From positions 1,984,001 through 2,048,000 of the forward strand of contig JAKUDP010000006.1 of assembly GCA_022570795.1 (NCBI GenBank): DNA of 64,000 nt. The letters are read 5' to 3'. Positions 33,909 through 44,992 of this stretch are shown piece by piece. Position numbers and translations under genes: made by a program. Numbering within the stretch: position 1 is the first letter of the stretch; the number at the start of each line of letters is the position of its first letter. The notes under the pieces are model-generated. The model saw nothing but the letters and a program-made list of their open reading frames with translations, ran no database searches and was not told the origin of the DNA. This DNA comes from Sphaerulina vaccinii (taxonomy: Eukaryota > Ascomycota > Dothideomycetes > Mycosphaerellales > Mycosphaerellaceae).

Positions 33909-36145
33909 TGAGAATGCCGACTCGGGTCGTCGAACGCGTTGAGCTTCCGGATGGGTATATTGTCGATCTGGTCTAGACTGGCGCTGGTGTCTGGTCTGAT
34001 CAGGTGAAGCAGCTCTGCTTATGCTGTTCGCGAAACATCTGCCTCGTCCTCAAGTCATGCCACATGCATCACAGGCTCCAGATGTGTAGTATCCGTACAA
34101 ATCAGTAGGAGTCCATCCGCAAAGCTTCTTGGACCAGTTGCGCTACATGTTCACGCATGTCGATGGTTGGTCATGTGGTCGAGCTGAGTTGAGATGCGTG
34201 ACGCGGACGTCGGTGAGGTGCATTTCGGAGTGTGGCGTTTTCTTGACTCCATCCAGCCTACACGCTAATGCGTCTTCGTCCGAGCTCCGTTATATGTTTG
34301 AGGTACTGTACTGTGGTCTGGTATGTGATCGTGGTCCTTTTGGACTGCGAACCGAAACAGCAGAATCCATACTGGTGTAGATGCTGGCCAGCACAGCAGT
34401 GTGCAACTTCCACACCCTGAGTCTCCAATATGGACCATAATCGTAGCTGGTAGCTCACGCTTGCGGCGATACTGTCCCTTTCGGTCATGGGAAGTCATAT
34501 ATGCATAACGTGAGGCGCGATCCTCGATAGTGCATACAATGCTCATCAAGAAGGTCTAAGCAGTCATCCTGAAGGCGGCATGCATGAATAGCAGCGCAGT
34601 TCTACGCCTAAGTGAACAGGAGAGCAGATAGAACAGAAGGACTGAACTTAAGACCCATTCGTGAGAGTATGGCTATTTCCCCACGCTGTCGCGCTGACGC
34701 TAGAGACATGAAAACCCCGCTATGCTCCAAATGGCGTGATGAGAAAGCATGCCTCAAGACAGATCCAGTGTTGCGCGGTGAGAAGTCTCGATTGTGGGTG
34801 TTGGTGAAGTGGAAGAAGTCAAGCCAAGCAATTTGCCACCGACATCGGACTCTCAATCTACACTGTGCCATCGTCGTCATCACAACACGTCTCTCGCGAC
34901 ATCGTTATCAACATCATCAAGCAAAAGCATCGACTTCATTGTATGAACCATGTGAACCATTCCATCGAAAGTATTCAGCAGCCTTCACGATATCCACTCA
35001 TGTCCACGATCATCTTACAGGAAAGCGCCATACACCTACGTCTAGCTCTCTGACGCATGTCCCGAGGACGCGACGCGACCAAAGACTCATCAGAAATATC
35101 TCAAGAAGCACTAGATTCAATGTTCGTTACGATTCTAGACGTGGCGTATCACAGTAACGTGAAGCCAGTACGTGGTTCGAAAGCATAAAGAGTTGCAACC
35201 GACGAGCCTACAATAGTGCAACGAGGCTGTAGTCCTGTCCGTGAAGCAAGCTCAGATAGCATATCTTGGACTTGAGTCAACATATCTCGCAATGGAGGCG
35301 CACTTCACATTGCACTTGTGCTGTGCTGAAGCGGACGTTGTCTTGGACAGCCACTGGCGGTCTTGGGCGCGCTGGGAGCATTGGTCTATCGCAATCGGCA
35401 TTAATACTCCTCGAATTCAGCGCATGCGTAGCTGAGCAGCGAGCATGTCATTCAGCCTCACGTAGGATACCGGAGGCGCGATACGCATAACGTGTGGCCC
35501 GCACTTGTGCACTGGATGCGGTGTTACGCCATTGCAATGTTCGGAGGTTCTTCTTGACCGGGTTTGCAACAGTGCGTTTCTGGAACGAAGCTGAAAGTCC
35601 AGAATCTCGAGAAACGACAAATCTGCTCGCGATGTCTGAGAAGTATTTGCCATTATCTGGACGCTGCTAGACTCATCGATCAATGGCTGGCCAGATCATT
35701 TGGTAGCCTGACCATCTACACAGCGCCTCTAATGCCCATGCGTCGCAGGTCACGTTGTTGAAGCAGTACTACAGGCCTATTCGTGCCAGTCTTCCGCATA
35801 CACATGCAGCCAATTTTGTGTAGCTTGCCTGGCCGTAGAGTGTACTCTGGCATGTTCCATCAGCAGCGAAGCGAAAGCCCATGTCGAGCTTCGAGCTTGA
35901 TCAACTCCAAGATGTTCCAGAACCGATGATACCATTTCGAAGGTTTCGGCACACGCAAATCAAGACCATTAATCATTCCACGTAATGGACCAGCACTCTC
36001 CTGTTGGGTTCCGTACACGACTGCCTTGGACCTGGGATCCCTGTCGTCACCGGCGGTCTGCAACGAACGCAGTCGGCAAAGCTTTCCCCTCATCTCCGAC
36101 AACCAACATTCATATTACCCTCGACAAAGCACTATTTCATCAACG
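33909..36145. other. Intergenic, 2.2 kb without a supported gene
   Basis: A 181-codon plus-strand frame at 34612-35157 and a minus-strand frame of 77 codons from ATG 36094 to 35860 are open, but show no motif, signal or consistent coding bias. The latter lies immediately upstream of the split tRNA-Pro gene. Confidence 0.4.
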
Positions 36146-36392
36146 GGCTTAATGGTTAGTTCTACTACCAACCATCCTTCCTGAACATCCGCTAACTATC
36201 ATCAGGTCTAGTGGTATGATTCTGTAAGCATACACCGCCTTCGACTGTGACCATGAGTCATGTCCTAACAGCTTGCAGTGCTTTGGGTTCTTCGTAACTA
36301 CATGCAAGAGGTCCTGTGAGTATTCAGCACCTGCATCGTCGACTCTGAACCATAACTGACCGTTCTTAGTGGTTCAATTCCGAGTTGAGCCC
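36146..36392 (+). tRNA. tRNA-Pro(UGG) interrupted by three spliceosomal-type introns plus the canonical tRNA intron
   Basis: Exonic pieces: 36146-36154, 36206-36223, 36279-36287, 36303-36315, 36370-36392; sum 72 nt. Joined, they form a full cloverleaf: acceptor GGCUUAA/UUGAGCC with discriminator C, U8, D-arm GUCUAGUGGUAUGAUU, anticodon stem CUUGC/GCAAG with loop UUUGGGU (anticodon UGG), and T-arm CUUGG-UUCAAUU-CCGAG. Insertions at 36155-36205 (51 nt), 36224-36278 (55) and 36316-36369 (54) begin GTTAGT, GTAAGC, GTGAGT, end AG, and carry CTAAC, CTAAC, CTGAC about 10-13 nt before the AG, exactly like this genome's mRNA introns. The 15-nt piece 36288-36302 is at the usual tRNA-intron site after G37. 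The A box is split; the B box is intact. TTTT follows at 36405. Confidence 0.95.
36371..36381 (+). promoter_or_regulatory. Pol III B box of tRNA-Pro
   Basis: GGTTCAATTCC matches the internal B-box consensus GGTTCRANNCC. It lies just 3' of the third spliceosomal-type intron and is uninterrupted, whereas the A box (mature nt 8-19) is split by the first intron. Confidence 0.85.
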
Positions 36393-36923
36393 CTGTCTCA
36401 TTCCTTTTGCCAGCGTGCTGTTCTATACCGCTGGTGTTGTGTTGGTGGAGGTGTTGTTGATATTTTGGTCAGAAATCAATTTTTGGTCAAAAGGTGAGTT
36501 TTGGCTTGCAAACGAAGACCACAACGAGCACACTGATGGGACCACAGTTGCGGATATTCTATCACTCTATTCTACTGATTATCATTCTGCAGCATTGCTT
36601 GTAGTTGCCATATTATCTGGACATATGGCTGCAAATTCGACACTTCATATCGAAGTCAAGACTTGGCACGACGACTTGCATTCAATCTACTCTGTTCCAT
36701 GCGACACCACTGGCAGAATGTCGAGCTATCTTTTGCCTTTCGATAATAAACGACCTTCGATAATGAGAGGTGTGGCCTGCCAAGATCTGGAACACGACCC
36801 GTACACCCGCTCCTGGGTGACAGTGAAAGTGAGCCACCCCGCTAGGAAATCCAGTGCCAAGTGACCCACTTTCACTGTCACCCAGGAGACCCGCAAGCGA
36901 GATTCCTATCTAGCGGATAAGTT
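36393..36923. other. Short spacer between tRNA-Pro and the RIP element
   Basis: A 159-codon frame at 36385-36864 overlaps the tRNA 3' end and the inverted repeat and is not supported. TTTT at 36405-36408 could terminate Pol III transcription. Confidence 0.4.
36810..36888. repeat. 22-bp perfect inverted repeat near the element's left end
   Basis: 36810-36831 (CTCCTGGGTGACAGTGAAAG...) is the exact reverse complement of 36867-36888, with a 35-nt spacer. A second, imperfect inverted pair (CCGCTAGGAAAT / ATTCCTATCTAGCGG) overlaps it, ending near 36918. The nested palindromes directly abut the AT-rich element and may be a separate small insertion or a remnant of its end. Confidence 0.85.
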
Positions 36924-39900
36924 GACCCTAAGCCTGGCAGCTTACACTGCAGCTTACGCCGATTTCCGACGTCGGCTGGACCCTGAATTCAGCTTATGCA
37001 ATATATACACCGATATCTATCGTTCATGCTAGCCTGCGCAGCGGCCGCAAAATTTCACGTAATTAGACATATAGTAGCTACTTTTGAAGCCCTGAATCAG
37101 ACCTTTCTAACTATCTAAAAAGCTCCAAATTCTGTTTATTATATCAAAAGCTATAGCGATGCGCGATTAGCTTTAGCGACCGGTCGCAATACTAGACCCT
37201 ACTCTAGCTATAAACTAGATCAAGTATTAGTATAATTAAGAGCACGACTAATATTAATTGCTATAAGGCGCCTATTTAGTATATTATTAACAAGTATTAC
37301 TTCGAGAAGGCCTCTAAGTTTTAGCTTAATTAGTCGTATTTTATATATATAGGAAATAATTATAGATTAAGCTATATAATATACCTTAAACACGACTAGC
37401 TATTACTTCTTCTATACTCTATAATATTCGTAATACTACGAGATATATATTTATATTAATAGAGGACTTAGTTTATATATCGATTATAATAGTATTAGAA
37501 GTATAGAAGTATAGAGTATATATATATTATAATCTAATCGATATTTGAAGCTAGCTCGATACCTCCGAATTCTCTACTTATACTACTTTGCCCTAAGACT
37601 AATACTATATAAGAACACTATATACTACTAAGGTACGCTAGTAGAGACGTTGCTAGCCAAATTAGCTAGCTATTATCTCTACTAGTATATAGCTAGGAGC
37701 CCTATATATTCTACTTATACTTATACTTCTACTACTTAATAGCCTTTGCTAGCTTATTTAATCTACTAGACTTCTACGCCTATAGCTCTATTTTAAGCTT
37801 TGTAATAGTATAGTTAAACAAGCTAGTATATTTGTCTATATATAGTCTTTCTAGCTTTTTAATAATTGCTAGACGTTGCAAATAGAACTACTTTACTAGA
37901 GGGTATACCTTGCGCTATCTAGACTCTATTTGCTATTCGATCTATATAATTAATATATAGTCTAGCATACTAATAAACTATTTGTTATATAGATTTACTA
38001 TATTAGTACTTAGTAGTATCTTAGTATATAGTAGAGTATTAATATCGACTATTCTAGCTATATTTGGTTAAGCTTATAGACTAGAAAAGAAGGTAGAACT
38101 TATACCTTGCGCAATTAATAATACTATAGCTTATAATAGTACCTAGTTAATACTAACTTAAGTACTATTAAAGTAAGGTTAGTGCGTCGTTTCGGCGGCT
38201 AGTATCTCTACTAGCATAGCTTCTATACGCTACTATAGCTTTTGTATCTACTATAACGTCGGTAAGGCTAGCTCTTATATACTAAGATTAGAGAAACTAA
38301 AGGAAGTTGTATCGAACAAGGGTATAGTAGTTATAGTAGATAGTCCGGCCATAGGTATAGAGCTTGACTATATAAAGGAACTTACAAAGTCTAGTAATAG
38401 CAATTAAGCTTATAAGGCAGGTTATAGAGTAGATCTAGGCCTAGCTATAGTAGCTTTAGTTATAGTAAGAAGGCTTCTTATCTATACAAACGACTAATTT
38501 AGTAACTATTCAAACTGCGATATAGTCTACTAGATAATATATTGTTCTATAGTCTCGAAACAATTATTCTACCTCTACTACTATTACTTATATATAAGCT
38601 ATAGTATAACTAGCAAGTTCTTAATAGTAGCGAGCTTACGAGATAACAAAGGGACTAGGTATTGAATCTCTATAGCTATAGGCTATACCGAATTAAGCTA
38701 TATCTCTTAGTTAATATTGCCTACGAATATAGTATAGTCTCTATACTAGAAGACAGGCTATTACTATATCGGATACAAGGGATAGTAGTACCGTAGAATA
38801 ACTAAGTCCTATAGTAAGACTATACGCAGATAGTAAAGAAGCTTAATAAAGTCCTATATAGCTAGATTGTAGTTATAAATAGGCCTTATCTACTAATACT
38901 TATTATTCTATTAATCTAGCTATAGAAATATTATCTTCTATAGGTATTCTAGTAGCTCTATTATCTGTCGTAGTAAGTAGTAAGTACTAGGTTCAAGCTC
39001 GAAGCTAGCAATATAGTAGATTATCTATAATAGTAGCTTGTCGAGGTATATACTACTTAAAGTATCTAAATTCTAGTAACCTATAGCCTATAAGTTAGTA
39101 TAAGTTTATATTTTCTAATTAACGATAGTATATATAATCTAGAGTATATATAGACCTATAAAGTAGACTAGAAGATAGCTACGATCTAGTAGATCAATCC
39201 CCTACTAGTATATATAATAGAAATAATAATAGTTGTCGAGTTCTTAATAGCCGAAGTTTATAAATCTATTATATAAACTTGTAAGATATATTATAGAAGC
39301 TCGGAGGTATATTTTGGCTAGTTCTATAGAATATAAAAAAAAAATATAGCTTCTTTAATAATATACTATAATTGTAATACTACTTAGATTATAACTATAT
39401 TATAGGCTAAAGCTAATTATAGTATATTCGAAGAGCCTATAAAGTCTTATAACTATATATTATTACTAGTATAGATAGTTAATACTATTTAGTAGTTAAA
39501 TTCTATAGTCTTATTTTTAATATAAACCTTCTCAAATCTTCTCTAGATTAAGACCTAAAGTTTATAGATTGTTTAACTAATAGAGAAGGTAAATAGTCGA
39601 TTAGATATTACTATAGGTATTAGAGATTCTCTTTGCCTATAGTTTTAGAATATTGCGGTCTATATAGTACTATAGAATCCTATAGAATAAGGAAGAAACA
39701 AGTACTTATTCCCTTTCTATATCTACGATTGCGCAACTCTATCTACTTTAGCCTCTCGAACTACTATAATATAGCCTAAGTATATTACTTTTATAGATAT
39801 AATATTATTAGCTATAAGGATATTCTTTATATTCTAATACTACGAATTAGTAGATATCTATATAGTAGGCTTTGCCTTATCTGCCGGAAACATCTTCGTA

Positions 39901-41154
39901 TAGTACTAGCTCTATCTCTACGAGAAATCTAGTAGCGGCTCTTTTATATAGTACTAGCGATAGAATAACTAGATAGCGAGGGTTCCGATAGGGCATCTAC
40001 GAGCGTCCTTGTTCCTTATATAGCTAGAATAGCTAGTTTTATTAAACTCCTAGTTCGTCTTTATCCTACTAATACCTATAATAATAATATAATAGAGCTA
40101 GCTACCTTCCTCTAGTAGGCTTTTAAGTATTAGATTATATAGCTTACTCTTATATAAATTGTCGCCTTATAATATACTATAATAGCGAGTTATAAAGTCT
40201 ACTAGGTTCCTTATATTAAGCTAGTTCTTGTTCGAAATATTACTATTCTATAGACTATTAATAATATACTAATAGCCTTCTTTGTCGTAGATAGACGACA
40301 TTTGGTTAGTACTATAATTAATATAGTTCTTAAGATTCTTATACTATTTGTTCTATTTTATAGCCTTTAATATACTAGCTAATATAGCCGATTATAATAT
40401 AGCTAGATATCTTAGCTAATTTGTAGCCTTTTGCTTCTTCTATAATAAGGCTATAGTAGAGATATATTATTTAACTATCTAATAGCTAATAGATAGCTCT
40501 TAACTCTATTCTATTATTACTTTATAGATAATACTTATATTTAGTAGTAGCCTACTAATTATTCGCTTTTAAAGAAAGAGAATTAGCTTGTTTTTAGTAA
40601 TAAAGTTAGTATCTAGCTCTAGGTACTTCTTAATCTCTTTATACTATTTCTACCTCCTAGATTAGTACTATAACTAATAAATATAAGAGAAAATAGTATA
40701 TACTCGAAACTTTTTAATATATAGATTATATACCTATCGGGTCTTGCTCGGTCTAGCAGCACTGCCCTCCTATACTACATACTTTACTATAGCAAGTAGT
40801 TTTTCTTACTATACTTTAAATAGCTTATATATAGTAATTTCTTAAGTTTAGAGTAATTTGCAAGTAATATAGAGTATTATTCGAGTCGATTAAGTAATAG
40901 TTAAGACTATGGAAGCGTAGCTAAGGAAGCAAAAGAGGGGCTCTTAGCGCGCAGGTACTACTAAATAGCTTCAAAAACTAAATCTCTATAGAATTACTCT
41001 TTCTAGTAACAATACTATCAAACTTCAGCCTATTAGTATAATCGACATGCCTATAAGCTGGTCGATAAGTCGCTATCGAACTGCCAACTTAGAACTAACA
41101 CTTAAGGCCTCAGAAACGTCGAACCGAGGGTGTAAGTTGCAGCTTACAGGGGTC
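36924..41154. mobile_element. RIP-degraded element, probably a DNA transposon with terminal inverted repeats
   Basis: About 4.2 kb of sequence very rich in TA dinucleotides and poor in CA/TG, with stops in all frames, between normal-composition flanks. This is the mark of repeat-induced point mutation. The ends are related in inverted orientation: the left starts GACCCTAAGCCTGGCAGCTT followed by ACAC, and the reverse complement of the right starts GACCCCTGTAAGCTGCAACT followed by TACAC. No clear target-site duplication was found and no transposase could be read, so the superfamily is open. It sits between the two split tRNA genes. Confidence 0.7.
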
Positions 41155-41395
41155 TGTGCGAGCCGTCAGCGACTGAATCTGCCGACATCTACCTTACTAT
41201 AGTACCAAAAATGATTTAGGACTACGACAGCAACATCTTCCAGCATTGTTTGATGCTTGTCAATATTGCTGCGTGGAGCAGTGCGCTGTACGACACGTCG
41301 TCAATCAAAAATTCATCGATATGGACCAAAATTGATTCCAGGCACTTCTGGACGACGATATGGCAAAAGGACATGCACCTGGAGGTGCTATACAA

Positions 41396-41591
41396 TTCCG
41401 AAACGGGGAATTGAACCCTTTGAGGGGATCAGCTAACGTTCTAGGGAACAAGATTGTTATTAAACTCACCCGGCCTCCTCGGCACTTAGTCGTGAGACTG
41501 TGAGAGCGAGAAATCCTAGCCCTGTTGAGGTCATTAGTCACTGACCCGAAGCGAAAGGCCGATATTGACGCTTACACTAGACCATTTCGGA
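41396..41591 (-). tRNA. tRNA-Glu(CUC) interrupted by two spliceosomal-type introns plus the canonical tRNA intron
   Basis: Exonic pieces on minus: 41591-41576, 41521-41501, 41482-41470, 41417-41396; sum 72 nt. Joined they give acceptor UCCGAAA/UUUCGGA with discriminator A, U8, D-arm GGUCUAGUGGCUAGGAUU, anticodon stem UCUCG/CGAGG with loop CUCUCAC (anticodon CUC), and a perfect T-stem CGGGG/CCCCG with loop UUCAAUU. Insertions 41522-41575 (54 nt, GTAAGC...CAACAG) and 41418-41469 (52 nt, GTGAGT...CAAAG) have GT-AG ends with CTAAT/CTGAT branch-like sites. The 18-nt piece 41483-41500 is at the standard tRNA-intron site after A37. Both spliceosomal-type insertions split helices or loops needed for folding, so a functional tRNA requires their removal. 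Confidence 0.95.
41407..41417 (-). promoter_or_regulatory. Pol III B box of tRNA-Glu
   Basis: GGTTCAATTCC on the minus strand is identical to the tRNA-Pro B box. It begins exactly at the acceptor of the second spliceosomal-type intron and is intact; the A box is split after mature nt 16. Confidence 0.85.
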
Positions 41592-43525
41592 TATGATTGA
41601 TGATGAAGCACGAATCGCGCATGATTATGGCTGCCAGATGCGAGGTGTAGCCGTGCTGGAGCGAGTTCGGCGTGGTTGGCAAGATTTCCGAACTTCGAAT
41701 TTTGGAGGGTCCACACTTCCAAGACAACTACCAAGCTTCAGAACGTCTCTTCTACAATCGCTATACGGCTCGAACATCCACATACTGTACAAGTCAAGCT
41801 GCTGGTCGTTTACGCTAGGATTGTGTGAAGACGGTCCTGGATTGAAGATACACCATCGAATGCCCACTGCAGGTCTTCTACTGGCCATCCGTCGATGGTT
41901 TCACCAGCGCAGCACAGAATCACAAGAACTCGGACTCTCCATAGATCCGCACGACGACTGTATAAGCTCCTCGACTGAACGTGAGATGGACGAACGCCGC
42001 CAGAGCCATGATGGGCATGCAGTGTGAAGAGAGTGACGATTCTCTGAACTCGCCTTGCCTCAGCATCTCCGACCTCGACGATTGTTCCAAATCGGCATTG
42101 CAGGGCTGGGCGTCTACGAGCATATCACTGACCAGGTGAGTCTGTACGTCTCCCAGCATTACAGTAGGAAGAAAGACAGCATAGAGTGAAGCACAAGCTG
42201 CAGCCACTTTGGTACGTGGATCTCATCTCATACGTACTTTGCTGCTGCCGTGTCGTGTTATGACCTTCCGAAACTCAATTGAAGACAGCAACAGTGCCTC
42301 CGGTAGACAATACGACACTCGCAGACGCTAGTGCTGGAGTCAGAGATCATTCGTAAGGCTGGCTGGACGTACACGCAGCACTTTGTCTGGTTTCCACTCA
42401 TCACTACTCGGACCTTCCACAGACTTTCGACTATACGCTTACTATACACAAGACATCTCACAAGAATATTGTACGACAATGCACAAAGCTGCAAGACACC
42501 ATATACATGATGCTTCCTGCACTTAGTGCAGACCGAAGTACACACCAGTTCATAATGGCTCATGTTCCCACTAATCGTGTCCCATAGTCTCGCCCTCTGA
42601 GTATCTTGCTTTCGCCATTACCACTGGTTCTCTCAGACTCATGCCCATTCTCGTTGCAAGTATTTCTCCTCGCAACACGAAGTCTGCACCAAGCAGGATC
42701 GCTTCCCAGGCTGACAAGCTCCGTCGAACTTTTCGAAGCGTTGCATCGCATAGCGCTCAACATGGTCCACGTCTGGGCTTCTTTGTCCAGGGCAGTAGCG
42801 TTGTAAGGGCAGTACAAAGGGAAGTGGCTACCCATATCTTTGTCCGTGAGCTTCACATGATGTGTAAGGTAACGATAAGAAGGCTTTCATTGTTGCACAA
42901 TACTAACCACAGTGCAGCAATCAACAAAGTATGGGCATGTCCAAGGCTCGAGGACAATGAAGATTACCGGCGAAGAATATCTTTGCTCCTAGATGCTTGG
43001 TACGTACCGGCTTTCAAAGATGCGCCATTGCCACACGGAAAGTCCAATGCTCTCTGACAGGAAACAGCAACAAGGCACGGCATGGAGTCCAACGCTCTTG
43101 CCTCAGCCAGCGCCAATCATCATAAGAAGCCGGCAACGATAATTTTCGCCAGCCCTTGGCCATCAAAATGATGAAGCAACAATGGCATTGTCTGCGCTCC
43201 CGATATAATGTGCTGTTATCTGGACACCGAGCCTTTAGGGAATGGACAAAAATAACGAAGCATTGTCCATTGGCACTTTCTGTGTCAACACAATGATGCT
43301 GTACGATGTCTTTCGGAACAGTGCATAGCAACTGCCATCGGCGGAAGACATAAATGTCCAGTCCGATCGCTGGTACGGCTTCCTTCTCTTTCCCCATCAG
43401 CAACCAAAACAAACCAAACGACACACATACCAAGCACTGTTAATCGAACATTTGACCTCGCTGTACCGACTTTACCAATATACCCACGATAACAACAATA
43501 ACCCGCGACAAGAACAATTTCCAAG
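41592..43525. other. Intergenic, 1.9 kb without a supported gene
   Basis: Open frames at 41593-42027 and 42641-43057 (plus) and 43014-43433 (minus) lack domains and a convincing coding signature. Confidence 0.4.
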
Positions 43526-44221
43526 ATGGACAAGTCCACAGACGATCGTCACGTGTGGGAGGGAGACACCATGCCCGGCTCGAAAAAGTCACAGACTGCA
43601 TCCCTTGGTGCTAATCCAATGGGCACGGCCAGTGACCGTGCTCCGAACGCCCAGCCAATGGATGAACATCGAATCGACACAAACGCTGTAGCGACTGGTG
43701 CTTTCCAAGACACGAGAGTCCGACAACAGGCTGCGCAAGGGAGCAAGCAACTTCCATTCGACCTCACTGGAGAGACCGACCATGTCCAGCAGGAACCAAG
43801 TCGACAGAACGCCGAACCCAAAAGCAACGCACAACAAGTCATCGGAGGAAACATCGATGTGGCCGAAGACGATGAGCAGCAGCCCACCCGCGCATCTCCC
43901 CGCGAGCCGGGTCTCATTCGTCGCAGCATTCAACAGGGATTGAGAGACCCCGGCAGAATGTCTGGCCTTCCTAGGACGAATGCCAATGGCGATGGAGAGG
44001 CTTCTCAGAAGAAGAAGAAAAAGAAGCCTGCCCGCAGAGGCTGTCTGAAATGCAAGCAGACACCATGGGCGCGGTGTAATAAAGCGAAACCAAAATGCGA
44101 CAAATGTAAGGGCGTCGAGATGTGTTGGTGTCAGAGATGCAGACGACTCGATTTGGACTGTGATGACCGCAAAACCTGCTACAAATGCCAGGGGGCACGC
44201 GAAACGTGCATACGAGGGTAA
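43526..44221 (+). CDS. Hypothetical protein with two C-terminal cysteine clusters
   Basis: Single exon, 231 residues, ATG at 43526. The first 160 residues are hydrophilic, Gln/Asp/Arg-rich and probably disordered. A lysine run (QKKKKKKPARRG) could act as a nuclear signal. The last 62 residues contain 14 cysteines, starting CLKCKQTPWARCNKAKPKC with DKC and C following: this approximates the Zn2Cys6 spacing (CX2CX7CX6CX2CX5C). A second, similar set follows (CWCQRC, DCDDRKTCYKC, C). It may be a zinc-cluster-derived regulator with a duplicated or extended metal site. No DNA-binding linker or fungal transcription-factor domain follows. Confidence 0.65.
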   Translation: MDKSTDDRHVWEGDTMPGSKKSQTASLGANPMGTASDRAPNAQPMDEHRIDTNAVATGAFQDTRVRQQAAQGSKQLPFDLTGETDHVQQEPSRQNAEPKSNAQQVIGGNIDVAEDDEQQPTRASPREPGLIRRSIQQGLRDPGRMSGLPRTNANGDGEASQKKKKKKPARRGCLKCKQTPWARCNKAKPKCDKCKGVEMCWCQRCRRLDLDCDDRKTCYKCQGARETCIRG

Positions 44222-44992
44222 AAGCTCGTACGTTGGAATAGGTGTGCCGATATCAATCATGAACTTTTCTTTTGAGGGCACAGAAGGGATAGGAAGGAGG
44301 AAGGAAGGAAGACCAACTAATTGTTTGACACTGTACGGATAACATGCCCGTGTGGCAGTCTGATTCGAGTACATTATGTTAGTCGGTGGGAAGGATGTAT
44401 CCCACAACGCATTTTATATCGAACACAACTTTTCGGAAACTGAACTTGTCTATCTCGTCCCATTGTGCACTTTCTGTCTGCTTCATTTTTCGCTAAGTTG
44501 ATCAAGAAGACACCTCCTTAGGCATGGCATCCTGTATAGGGTTTGATGCCAGTGTGTCATGGTCAGGTTATGGGCTATAAGATGAGGAGGTCAGCAGAGT
44601 TTCTCTGATATGTAAGTATTCAGCTCCCATGTCTTCTGACCTATACCTAAGCTATACTGCGATTGTTCAACTCTCATGTCTCCGGGCGTATGCATGAGCT
44701 ATGCTGTCGAATATAGGATGCTCGCCTCGTTGCTCACGAAATGTGGAACCGAGAAGCCAACAGTAGTGTATATAATCACAATCATATGTTATATCGTACG
44801 GTAGATAGTCATCATGAGCGACACTGGAAGCGTGCTAGGTCAACTCGTGGAAGTAAGTGGGAAACAGTAATAATAGTAGAGCAATTTATGCTTTCTCCAT
44901 GATATCAACAAATAGCTAATAGGTATAGTACATCAAAACATTTTGATCGTCCAAGCGTAATGCATCTCAAGCCCGTAAATATGCTTCATCGT
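44222..44992. other. Intergenic
   Basis: No supported gene; contains the converging 3' regions of the neighbours. Confidence 0.4.

Noticed and set aside
34612..35157. 181-codon open frame on plus strand
   Set aside because: No domain, biased composition (His/Arg/Ser from low-complexity DNA), no homolog recognised.
36385..36864. 159-codon open frame on plus strand next to the RIP element
   Set aside because: It starts inside the tRNA-Pro T-arm and runs through the inverted repeat, so it is explained by other features.
36924..41154. Considered as a centromere core or mitochondrial DNA insertion because of the AT richness
   Set aside because: The TA-over-CA bias, sharp borders and inverted related ends fit a RIP-mutated transposon better. 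No mitochondrial gene was recognisable.
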